Assembly: GCF_014898155.1 (NCBI RefSeq)
Contig: NZ_CP062938.1
Location: 1,922,001-1,986,000 of the forward strand
Source of the DNA: Bifidobacterium eulemuris
GTDB taxonomy: Bacteria; Actinomycetota; Actinomycetes; Actinomycetales; Bifidobacteriaceae
Direction of reading: 5' to 3'
DNA: 64,000 nt
Positions 1-8,606 of the stretch are shown here, one piece after another. Below the pieces are notes generated by a model that saw only the letters and a program-made list of their open reading frames with translations, had not been told where the DNA came from and made no database searches. Each line of letters starts with the position of its first letter. Position 1 is the stretch's first letter. The translations under genes were made by a program, and so were the position numbers.

Positions 1-20
1 AAGAACATTGAACATAAACA
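1..20 (+). repeat. Right-end copy of the IS21-family element, cut by the window edge
   Basis: These bases match the terminal sequence that ends the intact IS21-family element at 4437, and the copy at 6001-6026, in the same orientation. The body of this copy would lie to the left of the window. The sequence following it differs from that after the other two copies, so it is a separate insertion. Confidence 0.65.
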
Positions 21-506
21 GCCTGAGCGGAGAACATATGAGGCGGTGCTACGAATGGGTAGTGTACATGAAGGGCCGGGACTCCGACCCCGAGTCGTTC
101 GTCACGCCGGAATGCTGGCGGACGAAGCGGAAGGAGGAGGACGGGCCTGCTCTCGGGGCCGAGACCGCAGTGCAACTGCCTACGGCCGGCGTCGACGCCT
201 ACGAAGGTGGGTTTGGCCTCAGAAAAGGCTGGAGCGGGCGATCGTGGCACGACACCAACACGCCAAATTAGACCCACATTTTGTCACTTAACCCGATGGA
301 TTCAAAACATTTGATAACGTGTCCCGCGGTCGGTTCGATACATCCGAAGTGAGTAAGTATGGTGGTAGTGCGCAAGATCTCGGGCGCCACCGCGCGGGAC
401 TCCTGGGGGCTATCTATTATTCCGTTAGCGCTTGGATTATGTGACATCAGTTGCTGTCATCCTATAAGATGACAGTCTAGAAACACTGCTGCAGAAGGGA
501 TGCGTC
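21..506. other. Gene-poor remnant region upstream of the acyltransferase
   Basis: The GC-rich part (21-290) has short open frames on the + strand, one ending at 271, but I recognise no protein family in any of them and see no convincing ribosome binding site. It is probably debris of a mobile element, given the IS end at 1-20. The AT-rich part (300-506) is the leader of the acyltransferase and contains a perfect 8-bp inverted repeat at 454-475. Confidence 0.4.
454..475. promoter_or_regulatory. Perfect inverted repeat ahead of the acyltransferase
   Basis: CTGTCATC and GATGACAG face each other across a 6-base CTATAA centre, 31 bases before the ATG at 507. It could be an operator-like site, possibly overlapping a -10 element, or a small leader hairpin. 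No T-run follows, so a terminator is less likely. Confidence 0.35.
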
Positions 507-1628
507 ATGGGGCATGAGCCAGTGAGGCGTTGGGACAATCTTGATTTACTTAAAGCTATTGCGATTTTCTTTGTTATTATCTATCACGTTGGTGGTCCAT
601 ATCAGGGCGGGGAATGGCTAAAGCTAGATGGTGATAACCCTGCTGCTATCGCTAATTTCGGTGTTATAGGTGTTTTTTCGCTATGTGTACCGATTTTTTT
701 TATGATCAATGGTGCGCTGCTACTTAATAAACCACTTAACTTAAAAAAACATATTATCAAAATAGTCGTCCTTATCATTCTAACATTTATCTGGAGCTTT
801 ATCACTCAAATTATTTTTGTCGCTGTTGGGTATTGGCCTGAAAAAATCACTCTCATTGACTTGGTTAAAAATACCTACAGTCTCCCGCAATCTCTGAATA
901 ATCATCTATGGTTCATGGGTGCGCTTGTGATTATCTACATATTTTTCCCGCTGATTAAAAGCTCCTGGGATTATAATCGCAGCTGGTTTCTTTTCTTCTT
1001 GTTTTTTTCCATGATTTGTGTGTTCGGAAATTCTTTAATGAATTGTGGGATTGATATCCTTCAATTCATTAAAAATGGCACCATAGGAGATGGTGTCGCC
1101 AATCATGATTTTTTAGGCATATTTAATCCTCTGCGTGGTATTAACGGGCATGCATTTGTATATTTCATGCTTGGTGGTATTTTATTTGAACAAAAGGAAA
1201 CTCTTAACACCTCTCAGTATAGGCAAATCGCCTTAGTCGTGTTCATTGTCAGCATATTGCTGTATTGGAGTTTCAATATGCTTATTGCCGTGAGCGGTCA
1301 TGCAGAATACGACATCGTATGGCATGGTTATGAGGCTCCATCAACATTGCTAGCCACGGCAGCACTGTTCGTCGCTACTCTTAACATTCACGCGGAGCAG
1401 TTCATTCGAGTGCCCTTGCATTTTATTGGTGGTAATACTTTGGGCATCTACTTTGTGCATTGGATCTTGATAGGCGTCGTTCGAGCGTCAGGGATTCATA
1501 TACAGTCTGTGCTAGGACGTTCAATTTTGCCTTACATAGTATACGCAGCAATCATCTTGGTGGTTTCTTGCATAATATGTTGGATTATAAGTAAGGTGCC
1601 GGGAGTGAGAAAGCTTATTCGGCTTTAA
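507..1628 (+). CDS. Membrane O-acyltransferase (acyltransferase family 3)
   Basis: This 373-residue polytopic membrane protein should transfer an acyl group, most often acetyl, to a sugar of a surface polysaccharide. The family signature is near the N-terminus (about residues 10-30): a hydrophobic segment ending in IIYHVG, with the histidine expected for this family. About ten hydrophobic segments follow, with LWFMGALVIIYIFFPL near residue 135 and GIYFVHWIL near residue 310. The length is typical for OafA/WecH-like single-domain enzymes. The gene is much more AT-rich than the IS elements downstream, like the glycosyltransferases at 6757-13071, so it probably belongs to the same imported module, from which IS insertions have separated it. 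The acyl donor and acceptor cannot be told from sequence. Confidence 0.8.
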   Translation: MGHEPVRRWDNLDLLKAIAIFFVIIYHVGGPYQGGEWLKLDGDNPAAIANFGVIGVFSLCVPIFFMINGALLLNKPLNLKKHIIKIVVLIILTFIWSFITQIIFVAVGYWPEKITLIDLVKNTYSLPQSLNNHLWFMGALVIIYIFFPLIKSSWDYNRSWFLFFLFFSMICVFGNSLMNCGIDILQFIKNGTIGDGVANHDFLGIFNPLRGINGHAFVYFMLGGILFEQKETLNTSQYRQIALVVFIVSILLYWSFNMLIAVSGHAEYDIVWHGYEAPSTLLATAALFVATLNIHAEQFIRVPLHFIGGNTLGIYFVHWILIGVVRASGIHIQSVLGRSILPYIVYAAIILVVSCIICWIISKVPGVRKLIRL

Positions 1629-1654
1629 AGTAAAGCATTTATCGACTTGAATTG

Positions 1655-1691
1655 ATAAGGGGCTGCGGACGTTTTCTTGGAGACTGGATGC
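1655..1691 (+). mobile_element. Short remnant of an IS3-family left end
   Basis: The stretch around 1667-1680 (GACGTTTTCTTGG) repeats the left end of the IS3-family element at 1730-1742 and the mirrored copy near 6614-6636. Only the tip is left here, cut off by the IS21 end that begins at 1692. It indicates an earlier IS3 insertion at the same place. Confidence 0.5.
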
Positions 1692-1720
1692 TGTGTTTTG
1701 TCAAGTTCGTGTCGGCTGGA
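1692..1720 (+). repeat. Extra copy of the IS21-family left end
   Basis: These 29 bases are identical to 1876-1904, the left end of the intact IS21-family element. This copy leads directly into the IS3-family left end instead of istB. With the right-end copy at 6001-6026 it brackets the IS3 element, as if an outer IS21 copy had lost its interior. Confidence 0.7.
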
Positions 1721-1769
1721 CGAGGTGGTGACGTTTTCTTGGACTCGTTGAGTCGGAAAGGACGTCGTC

Positions 1770-1875
1770 GTGAGGTATACGAGGGAGCAGCGGGATCGGG
1801 CGGTGTATCTGTACGTCAAGTACGGGTGTTGCGCCGCGGATGTGGTGCGGGAACTGGGGTATCCCAGCAGGGAGG
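1770..1875 (+). pseudogene. IS3-family OrfA, N-terminal part, cut by IS21 insertion
   Basis: This encodes the first 35 residues of a transposase helix-turn-helix protein (RYTREQRDRAVYLYVKYG, then VRELGYPSRE). The frame is lost at 1876 where the IS21 element begins. It resumes in register at 4444 once the element and one GGGAGG copy are removed, giving an OrfA of about 245 residues. A related orfA fragment lies on the minus strand at 6437-6585. Confidence 0.75.
1870..1875 (+). repeat. Target-site duplication of IS21 insertion, left copy
   Basis: GGGAGG here is repeated at 4438-4443, immediately outside the other end of the IS21-family element. Six bases is within the range reported for IS21-type transposition. 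Confidence 0.7.
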
Positions 1876-1995
1876 TGTGTTTTGTCAAGTTCGTGTCGGC
1901 TGGATATTCATGTTGTTTTCCGCAGGTTGTGCAGCGGGTTTTCCGCGGGATGATCGTTCCGTGGGTCCGCCCGCCGCCTTGGTCTGGTTTGTTGG

Positions 1996-2781
1996 TTATT
2001 TGGTCATGAGGGCGTTGCGGCTGCGGTAGCTTTCGCCCTTGAACCGGATGAGCCGTCCGTGGTGGACGGTGCGGTCGACGACCGCGGCGGCCATGTTCGG
2101 GTCCCCGAACACCCTGGCCCATCCGCTGAATTCGATGTTGGTGGTGTAGACGACGCTCCTTGTCTCGTAGGAATCGGATATGACCTGGAAGAGGAGGCGG
2201 CTGCCCTCCTCGTCGATGGGGATGTAGCCGAGCTCGTCGATGATCAGGAGGCGGGCCTTGGCGATGGCGGCGAGCTCCTTGTCGAGCCGGTTGTCCTGTT
2301 TCGCGCGTCTCAGGCGCATGACCAGGCTTGAGGCGGTGAAGAACCTTACCGGTATCCCGGCCCGGCACGCGGCCCGTCCCAGCGCGATCGCGAGGTGCGT
2401 CTTTCCGGTGCCGACGTTGCCGTAGAGCACGAGGTCCTCGGTCCTACCGACGAATTCGAGGGATTCGAGCTGGCTCCGTCCCCAGTCGGCGGGCATGTCT
2501 AGGTTGGTCCAGTCGTATCCGTCGAGCTCCTTGTCGGACGGGAAGCCGGCGGTCTTCATCAGACGGGCGCGTTTGGCATGGTCGCGTGATTCGAGTTCGG
2601 CCTCGAACCAGCGTTCGATGAAGTCGAGCTGGGCGGGCGTGGCCCCGGCCAGCGTGTTGGCGAGTACGCTGCGGGTGAGCGTGAGCTGTTTGCTCATCTC
2701 CATGATGCGCTGGCTCTTGGCGATGGTGTCGGCCCTGCGGCGGCGGGTCTCGGGGATCTGCGGTTCGGGTCTCGTGCTCAT
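1996..2781 (-). CDS. istB: IS21-family helper ATPase IstB
   Basis: This 261-residue AAA+ ATPase helps the IstA transposase choose a target and join the ends. Visible features are Walker A (GNVGTGKTHLA), Walker B (LLIIDELGY) and the arginine-containing sensor region before VVDRTVHHGRLIRFKG, which is typical of IstB C-termini. The start chosen is the ATG at 2781, which overlaps the istA stop as ATGA and implies translational coupling. A longer upstream reading would run into istA and is not family-like. Confidence 0.9.
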   Translation of the reverse strand: MSTRPEPQIPETRRRRADTIAKSQRIMEMSKQLTLTRSVLANTLAGATPAQLDFIERWFEAELESRDHAKRARLMKTAGFPSDKELDGYDWTNLDMPADWGRSQLESLEFVGRTEDLVLYGNVGTGKTHLAIALGRAACRAGIPVRFFTASSLVMRLRRAKQDNRLDKELAAIAKARLLIIDELGYIPIDEEGSRLLFQVISDSYETRSVVYTTNIEFSGWARVFGDPNMAAAVVDRTVHHGRLIRFKGESYRSRNALMTK

Positions 2782-4247
2782 GCGTCCTCCTCGCCGGGAC
2801 GGTTGAACCTGTCGTAGGAGCCCAGGTCGGGCAGGTCGCCGCCGTGGTCGGCGTCGCCGTCCGCGAACCGTCTGGCCAGAATCGCCATGTCGGCCTCGGC
2901 GAGGGGCCAGCCGCGGTCGACGAGATGCGAGGCGGCCCGCATCGCCGGTTCGAAGCCCGCGGCCTCGCACGCCCCTGCGATGGCCTTAAGACTGGCCTTG
3001 AGGGTCTTGTCGTCGGCTTGGTCGAGCCGTTCCCTCACGTCGTCGGGCACGTCGGGACGGATCGAGCAGTCGCGCCACGCCCCGGGTTTGCGCGCGAGCA
3101 GCGGGAACACCGTGGCGGGATCCTGGATCGTGCGTGGTGATCTGCCGTAGACGCGGGAGAGCTCGGCCACCGTGCGCCCGTCCTTGTCCTTGACGGTGAC
3201 GCTCGTGGCGCGCACAGCGACGTCGACCCTTCTGCCGTGCAGCGCGGGGCCGACCTGGTAGCGGTTGGAGTCGATCTCGACGCAACCGTATTTATCGGCC
3301 TTGCGGGTCTCCCACCTCACCGCGTCGAACCGGCACGACGGCAGGGGCCGCAGCGCCTTCAAATCGTCGGAGAACAGGTCATCGACCGGCACGAGCGCGC
3401 GGTAGTGGACGGACCTTCCCAGCCCGTCGCATTTGGCGAGCATGAGCCGGGTGAGCTGCTCGTGGGTCTCGGCCGCCATGGGCGGGACCATGAGGTTGCG
3501 CCGCAGGAATCCGACCGCGTTCTCCACGCTGCCCTTCTCGTTGCCGGAATACGGATTGCAGAACCGCACGTCGAGCCGGTGGTGACTGACGAACGCCTCG
3601 AACACGCGCGACATGGTCACGTTCCCCTTGGAATCCCGGTGGCCCGCGCCGGACGCGTTGTCGATCACGAGCGTGTGCGGGACGCCGCCGATGTGCTCGA
3701 AGATCGCCGTCAGGCCCTCGCAGATGCACTCCGCGTTCTCCGCGGGCAGGCTCGCCGCGTACCGTTTGTTCGAATGCGGGAACGTGACGACCAGGCAATG
3801 GTCGTCGACCCACTCGCCAGCGATCCTGGCCTTGGCCAGGCCGAAGTCCATCTGCATGCTCCCCGGCGTCCACTCCAGCTCCACGTAGCCGTCGGACGGC
3901 TCGCGGTTCGCCGCGCGCCACTCGTCCACGTAGCGCAGCACGGTGGAGTACGAGCCCGTGAACCCGTGCTCGGCCACGAGCCGGTCATGCACGCGCCTGG
4001 CGGTGTGGCGCTGCTTGCCGGGCATGAGCCGGTCCGCCTCCAGCCAGCCGTCGACGATCGGCTTGTACTCGTCGAGAATCGACTTCACCCCGCGCCTGGC
4101 GGGCGGTTTCGGCGAGCAGTCCTCCATGCCCGCGTACTTCGCGACCGTGCCCCGGTCCACCCCGAGCCTTCTGGCGATCTCCGCGTGCGGCAGGCCCTTC
4201 GCGTCGAGCCTCCTGATATCTTGCTGTTGGGACATGGGTATCGTCAC
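2778..4247 (-). CDS. istA: IS21-family transposase IstA
   Basis: This 489-residue DDE transposase catalyses cutting and joining of the element's ends. An N-terminal helix-turn-helix spans about residues 10-40 (IARRLGVDRGTVAKYAG). The catalytic triad is visible as QMDFG (near 133), VIDNAS (near 196) and NEKGSVENAV (near 238). The C-terminal beta-rich domain follows, with SNRYQVGP near 330. The length is normal and no frame damage is seen. About 190 bp of untranslated DNA separate the start from the right end of the element and should contain the promoter. Confidence 0.92.
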   Translation of the reverse strand: MTIPMSQQQDIRRLDAKGLPHAEIARRLGVDRGTVAKYAGMEDCSPKPPARRGVKSILDEYKPIVDGWLEADRLMPGKQRHTARRVHDRLVAEHGFTGSYSTVLRYVDEWRAANREPSDGYVELEWTPGSMQMDFGLAKARIAGEWVDDHCLVVTFPHSNKRYAASLPAENAECICEGLTAIFEHIGGVPHTLVIDNASGAGHRDSKGNVTMSRVFEAFVSHHRLDVRFCNPYSGNEKGSVENAVGFLRRNLMVPPMAAETHEQLTRLMLAKCDGLGRSVHYRALVPVDDLFSDDLKALRPLPSCRFDAVRWETRKADKYGCVEIDSNRYQVGPALHGRRVDVAVRATSVTVKDKDGRTVAELSRVYGRSPRTIQDPATVFPLLARKPGAWRDCSIRPDVPDDVRERLDQADDKTLKASLKAIAGACEAAGFEPAMRAASHLVDRGWPLAEADMAILARRFADGDADHGGDLPDLGSYDRFNRPGEEDA

Positions 4248-4437
4248 TGTCCTTTCCTTCCCCGGGCCGGCGGCAACCGGCCCTGGCTGCTATTTGGTTT
4301 GCAACCCGGGAATCTAACAGGCGGAGCGAACCCATGTCTCCTCTCAACATCAGGGATGACTATTCTGCGGAAAAACAGCTGCACATCAAGCGGGAAACAC
4401 CATGACACTCCTGCCTAAAGAACATTGAACATAAACA

Positions 4438-4443
4438 GGGAGG
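4438..4443 (+). repeat. Target-site duplication of IS21 insertion, right copy
   Basis: GGGAGG matches 1870-1875. Joining the two flanks at this repeat restores the IS3 OrfA reading frame exactly. Confidence 0.7.
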
Positions 4444-5075
4444 CTTTGCTGATGTGGTACCGGGACCGGCTCGAGGAGGAGCGCACCGGCATACCATCGA
4501 CGCGCGGGGAGCGGTACGCCCGTTACACGGACGAGCAGAAGCGCGCGGCCATGGACCATTACCTCGAGTACGGCAGGCGGCCGGGCCGCGCCATGCGGAT
4601 GCTGGGCTATCCGAGGAGCAGGGATCTGTTGGTCCGGTGGATCGACGAGCTCGCCCCGGGCGAACGCCTGCTCAGGCGCGGGCCCGTTCCCGAGGAATTG
4701 AAGCGCGAGGCGGTGGTCGCCGTGGCGTCCGGACGGTTGAAATCGCGCGAGGCCGCCGAACGGCTGGGCGTGGAGGCGTCGATCGTGAGAAACTGGAAAC
4801 GGCAGATGCTCGACGAACCCAAGGAGCGTGCGATGGAAAAACCCGTAGGGCGCGGACCTGACCAGGCCGCGCCGACGGCCGGTTCCGGTCCCGACGCCGC
4901 GTCGGTGGAGGAGCTGGAGGCGAGGCTGGCCGAGCTGCGAGGGCGGATGGAATCGCTGGCGGGCGACGTGGAGCGGATGCGCGCCGAGCGCGCGGATCTG
5001 GACATCGAGATCGCGATCCGCCGGGGCACGCTGGAGCTGTTGGGAAAAGAGCGGGCGCAGACCCGGACAACCTGA
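4444..5075 (+). pseudogene. IS3-family OrfA, C-terminal part
   Basis: This continues OrfA after the IS21 insertion: a WYRDRLEEERTG linker, a second helix-turn-helix repeat (DEQKRAAMDHYLEYGR, then AMRMLGYP) and a third near VASGRLKSREAAERLG. A coiled-coil leucine-rich tail from about 4905 to 5040 suits OrfA multimerisation. The stop at 5073 lies downstream of an A-rich GGGAAAAGAG site at 5042-5051, where a -1 shift would enter orfB, as in many IS3 elements. Confidence 0.75.
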
Positions 5076-5951
5076 CCAACCGCGAGAAGGCGATCCTGCT
5101 CAAGAAGGTCGCCGGTGAGACCGGAGCGACCGCGAAGAGCCTGTTCGTCCGGATCGGCATCGCCCGCAGCACCTACCACTACCAGATCAACGCCATGAAC
5201 AAACCCGACAGGGACGCGTGGCTGCTGCCCCTGGTCAAGGAGTCGTTCGAGAACAGCAAGCGCCGATACGGGTACAGGCGCGTCCATCTGGATCTGCAAA
5301 GCGCCGGGATACGCGTGTCGGCCAAACGGGTCATGCGCGTGATGGCCGCCAACGGCCTGAGGCCCGTGTCCAGGAGCGCGAAACGCTACAGCTCGTACAA
5401 GGGCGAGGCCGGCAAGGCCCCCGACAACCTGGTGAACCGGGACTTCCACGCCGAGGCGCCGAACATGCTGTGGGCCGCGGGACCTGACCGAGTTCTCCAT
5501 CCCGGCCGGCAAGGCGTACCTCTCCCCGGCGGTCGACCGCTCACGACGGGCTTCCCGTCGCGTGGACTCGGCGACAGCCCCGACGCCGAGCTCGCCAACC
5601 GCATGCTCGACGACGCGTGCTCCACCCTCACGGACGGGGAGAGTCCGGTGGTCCACTCGGACCGGGGCTGCCACTACCGGTGGCCGGGCTGGATCGCGAT
5701 CCGCTGGGAGCCATGGCCTGGTCCGTTCGATGAGCGCGAAGGGCTGTTCGCCGGACAACGCGGCCGCGGAGGGGTTCTTCGGCCGCCTCAAGCAGGAGTT
5801 CTTCCACAAGCGCGGCTTCGCCAATGTGGGCATGGGCGAGTTCATCCGCATGCTCGACGAGTACATGGTCTGGTACCGCGACACGAGGATCAAGACCGAA
5901 TACGGCATGAGCATCATGGACAGGCGTCGCAGGCTCGGCCTCGTGGCATAA
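5045..5951 (+). pseudogene. IS3-family OrfB transposase, frameshifted
   Basis: This encodes an rve-type DDE integrase core. The start reads NLTNREKAILLKKVAG, and the HTH_21 region (RRYGYRRVHLDL, then MRVMAANGLRP) is intact to about 5475. The frame then shifts within the first catalytic motif (DLTEFSIP is in another frame), returns for DSPDAELANRMLDD and VHSDRGCHYR, and shifts again before NAAAEGFFGRLKQEFF and RIKTEYG. At least three indels separate conserved blocks, so no working transposase can be made. Confidence 0.8.
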
Positions 5952-6000
5952 TCAAGGAACAGGAACAAAGAAGTCCAACAAAACGACACCACCCCCTCCA

Positions 6001-6026
6001 GCCTAAAGAACATTGAACATAAACAC
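6001..6026 (+). repeat. Extra copy of the IS21-family right end
   Basis: These bases repeat 4412-4437. The sequence on their right is the broken istA fragment of a different IS21-type element, so this end marks an insertion into that gene. Confidence 0.7.
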
Positions 6027-6262
6027 TCATCGGCAGGCGCGGAACCGCGGTGAGCCAACCGTCCACGATGTCGGCCCAGCCTTGGTCCACCAGGGATCGT
6101 CCCTTTCCCGACCCGCCGGATCGCGGCGAGTAGTCGTCCTTGTTGGCGTGACTCGGCCACCGTGGTCCGGGACAAACCCAGCTCCCTGGCGGTCCGCGAA
6201 TGGTTCATACCCTTCGCCTCCAATTGCCTGATAGTCTGTTGAACACGCATCGGTGTCGTCAT
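6027..6262 (-). pseudogene. N-terminal fragment of a second IS21-type istA
   Basis: The first 40 residues (PMRVQQTIRQLEAKGM, then ARELGLSRTTVAES) resemble the IstA at 2778-4247. The frame then slips: residues like those expected next (DYSPRSGGSGKGR, DIVDGWL) are in another frame. The coding sequence ends where the foreign IS21 end begins at 6026. The rest of this gene is not found in the window. Confidence 0.7.
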
Positions 6263-6436
6263 TCCTTTCCTCCCGAGAACCTCGAAATGGTTGTTAGCAC
6301 TCGGGAATCTACCAAGGAACCGGCATCGGTGCCCTCATCCGCATCCGACACCCTCCGCCGACACCGTACAAAATGAACGCAGAAAGTGTCCACGAATCAG
6401 TGCAGCACTCCCGAACCTCAAATTCCTATTGAACAA
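6263..6436. other. Upstream end of the broken IS21-type element
   Basis: This non-coding stretch precedes the istA fragment and probably contains its promoter and terminal repeat; a TGTCCA-type end lies near 6380-6390. I see no gene in it. Confidence 0.35.
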
Positions 6437-6645
6437 AACGGTTCCTCCTCGAGCCGTTCCCTATACCACGTGTACAGAATCGTCCTGCTGAGATAGCCCA
6501 GTTCGCGGATCGTGTCCGCCGGACTCAACCCGAACCTGATGAACACATCCGCGGCTTTGTCCCGATGCTCCTTCGTATACGTCATGATGGATGACGCCTC
6601 CTGGCTCAGCGAGTCCAAGAAAACGTCAGCACCTCGCTCTTACAA
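6437..6645 (-). mobile_element. IS3-family left-end fragment with orfA start
   Basis: Read on the minus strand, the fragment begins with the IS3 terminal sequence (6611-6645, with GACGTTTTCTTGGACTCG) and encodes the start of OrfA from the ATG at 6585 (TYTKEHRDKAADVFIRFG, then YTWYRERLEEE) until homology stops near 6437. It is related but not identical to the OrfA at 1770 and points the opposite way. Confidence 0.7.
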
Positions 6646-6756
6646 ATCGAATTCAGTGAATGTTGTATAGTTTTCCTTGACCCTTAATGCGCAGGGCAGA
6701 TTTCTGTTGCTGAGAAGGTATTGCGGAGATGTTGGTTTTGGTTCTAAGGAGCGATA

Positions 6757-7770
6757 ATGCCTAGAATTCTCCTGATTGCGCCAACTTTTTTCGGGTATAG
6801 GCAGCGAGTCGCTAGAGAATTATCCCGTTTGGGCAATGAAGTTGATTGTCTGGATGATAGGCCGAGCGAAGGCGCTCTCTTCAAATCATTTGCCAAATTT
6901 GGGTATGCGTTAATTGATAAGAGTATTGCAGCCTATGCTGATACCATCAGACAACAGGTAGCTCAAAAAAAATATGATCATATTATTTATATGGGCGGCA
7001 TGTCTTTTTGCTTTACGTATGAGCAAATGAGAAACATACGTGAAGCAAGCAGCGCACATATGACAGTTTATCTATGGGATGCACTGAGAAATTGTCGACG
7101 GTTAGGCGAGAGTCTGGTTTTTTTTGATGAAAAGTATTCATTTGAGCCAAGTGACTGCCGTATTTCAAAGTTGACAATGCGTCCGCTTTTTTATTCAGAC
7201 ACGTATATGAAACTGCCTGCGCATTCGGATGGGGAATTTGAATATGATGCTTGCTTTATCGGAAGTGTTCATCAGTCAAGTAAGTTTAAATCCATTCTTG
7301 CAATTACGAAATGGATGAGGGAATCTGGATTTAATGTTTTCACCTATTTCTACATGCCTTCTCACTCAGTAGAATATATGCGGAAAATTGAAGACAGAGC
7401 GTATCGGGGTATTGAATTTCAGCATTATCCCATGTCTGCGGAACAAATTGCCAGTGTATATGCTCGCTCTGCTGCAATTATTGATTCTCCTCAATCGGGA
7501 CAAAACGGCCTGACAATGCGTACATTGGAAACTATCGGGGCGCGTAGAAAACTAATTACTGTCAATGAGGACATATGTAACTATGACTTTTATGATTACG
7601 GAAATGTTGCTATCTGGAATGATGAAACGGGAGTTAGCGGTGATTTCATAAATAGAGAGTATTGTGATTTACCTTTTGATGTATATGAAAGTTATTCAAT
7701 TACTTCTTTTGTGAGAACTCTCATCGGTGAAGATTATACATATACAGGATATAGAGGAGTTGAGAAATGA
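6757..7770 (+). CDS. Glycosyltransferase-like capsular polysaccharide protein
   Basis: This is a 337-residue soluble protein with a Rossmann-like start (PRILLIAPTFFGYRQRVARELSRLG). Its C-terminal half resembles CgeB/GT-B-type transferases: the LTMRTLETIGARRKLITVN segment around residue 250 occupies the position where such enzymes bind a nucleotide sugar. I cannot name the sugar. It opens an AT-rich run of closely packed genes and overlaps the next one by 4 bases. Function as a polysaccharide transferase rests mostly on this context. Confidence 0.6.
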   Translation: MPRILLIAPTFFGYRQRVARELSRLGNEVDCLDDRPSEGALFKSFAKFGYALIDKSIAAYADTIRQQVAQKKYDHIIYMGGMSFCFTYEQMRNIREASSAHMTVYLWDALRNCRRLGESLVFFDEKYSFEPSDCRISKLTMRPLFYSDTYMKLPAHSDGEFEYDACFIGSVHQSSKFKSILAITKWMRESGFNVFTYFYMPSHSVEYMRKIEDRAYRGIEFQHYPMSAEQIASVYARSAAIIDSPQSGQNGLTMRTLETIGARRKLITVNEDICNYDFYDYGNVAIWNDETGVSGDFINREYCDLPFDVYESYSITSFVRTLIGEDYTYTGYRGVEK

Positions 7771-8606
7771 GAATAATGGTTACGGGTGCTGACGGCTATA
7801 TTGGTCAAGGCGTAGTAGACCAGTTATTGCAGAGAGGGCATGATGTCATAGCGGCAAGTTTTGGTGTGGTTGTATCACCGCACTCTGGATTGGTTAACTA
7901 TACAGGTGATGTGTTCGAATACTGTTTTGATGACGCGCCAGTTCCTGATGTTCTATTGCACCTTGCTTGGCGTGACGGGTTTAAACATAATGAAGTTTCG
8001 CATCTCGAGGATCTTTCTAAGCATTACGTTTTTATTCGCAGGGCACTTGAAGCTGGAGTAAGGCATGTTGCGGTGATGGGATCAATGCATGAGGTTGGAT
8101 ATCACGAAGGTGTAATTGACAGCCGCACGCCGTGTAATCCCACCACGCCTTACGGAGTTGCCAAGAATGCGTTGCGTCAACTTACTTTTGAACTATGTCG
8201 TAAATATGATGCTAAAATCCAGTGGCTCAGAGGATTCTATCTTGTTTCCAGCGATGGGCGTGGCGAGTCGATTTTTTCTAAAATCGTTCGCGCAGAGCGT
8301 GAAAACAAACAGGAATTTCCTTTTACAAGTGGCCGCTGTAAATATGATTTTCTTCCGTATGATAAATTTTGTGAGTATACCGCTTTAACTGTGACACAAG
8401 ATACGGTAGATGGAATTATAAATATATGCTCAGGCATGCCTGTGTCATTGGGTGATTATATAGAAAAGTTTCTCATTGAGAATAATTTCAATATCAGACT
8501 TGCTTATGGAAAATATCCTGATAGACCTTATGATTCTCCCTGTCTCTGGGGAGACGATACAAAACTGAAAACTATTCTTGATTTGTGCGGTGAAGGTCAT
8601 GAATAA
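7767..8606 (+). CDS. NAD(P)-dependent sugar epimerase/dehydratase (extended SDR)
   Basis: This 279-residue protein has the nucleotide-binding glycine motif TGADGYIGQG at residues 6-15 and the catalytic YGVAK near residue 130, preceded by an MGSM segment at the serine position. It probably makes or remodels a nucleotide sugar for the polysaccharide built by its neighbours. The substrate is not evident. Start and stop overlap both neighbours (ATGA at 7767, 8 bases at 8599), so the set is translated as one operon. Confidence 0.8.
   Translation: MRIMVTGADGYIGQGVVDQLLQRGHDVIAASFGVVVSPHSGLVNYTGDVFEYCFDDAPVPDVLLHLAWRDGFKHNEVSHLEDLSKHYVFIRRALEAGVRHVAVMGSMHEVGYHEGVIDSRTPCNPTTPYGVAKNALRQLTFELCRKYDAKIQWLRGFYLVSSDGRGESIFSKIVRAERENKQEFPFTSGRCKYDFLPYDKFCEYTALTVTQDTVDGIINICSGMPVSLGDYIEKFLIENNFNIRLAYGKYPDRPYDSPCLWGDDTKLKTILDLCGEGHE

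Larger units (their letters stand above)
1876..4437 (-). mobile_element. Intact IS21-family insertion sequence
   Basis: This 2562-bp element starts TGTG and ends AACA. Its ends are imperfectly inverted (TGTGTTTTGTCAAG against TGTTTATGTTCAATG) and flanked by the GGGAGG duplication. It carries istA and istB on the minus strand with a 4-base overlap, and both frames are open with their key motifs. Further copies of the right end at 1-20 and 6001-6026 and of the left end at 1692-1720 show repeated activity at this locus. It may still be active. Confidence 0.85.
1717..6000 (+). mobile_element. IS3-family element interrupted by an IS21-family element
   Basis: Proposed ends are TGGACGAGGTGGTGACG at 1717 and its imperfect inverse finishing at 6000; both continue into a TTTT.TTGGACT motif, giving imperfect terminal repeats of about 30 bp. 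Removing the IS21 insertion and one target copy leaves about 1.7 kb with orfA and a -1 overlapping orfB, the usual IS3 plan. I see no clear short target duplication outside the ends. orfB has several frameshifts, so the element is dead. Confidence 0.7.

Noticed and set aside
3237..4418. 393-codon + strand frame opposite istA
   Set aside because: High-GC mirror frame of istA with arginine/proline-rich, family-less translation.
4607..6262. Long minus-strand open frame of about 550 codons
   Set aside because: It is the shadow of the IS3 orfA/orfB on the + strand; only its first ~40 codons (istA fragment) are real protein sequence.
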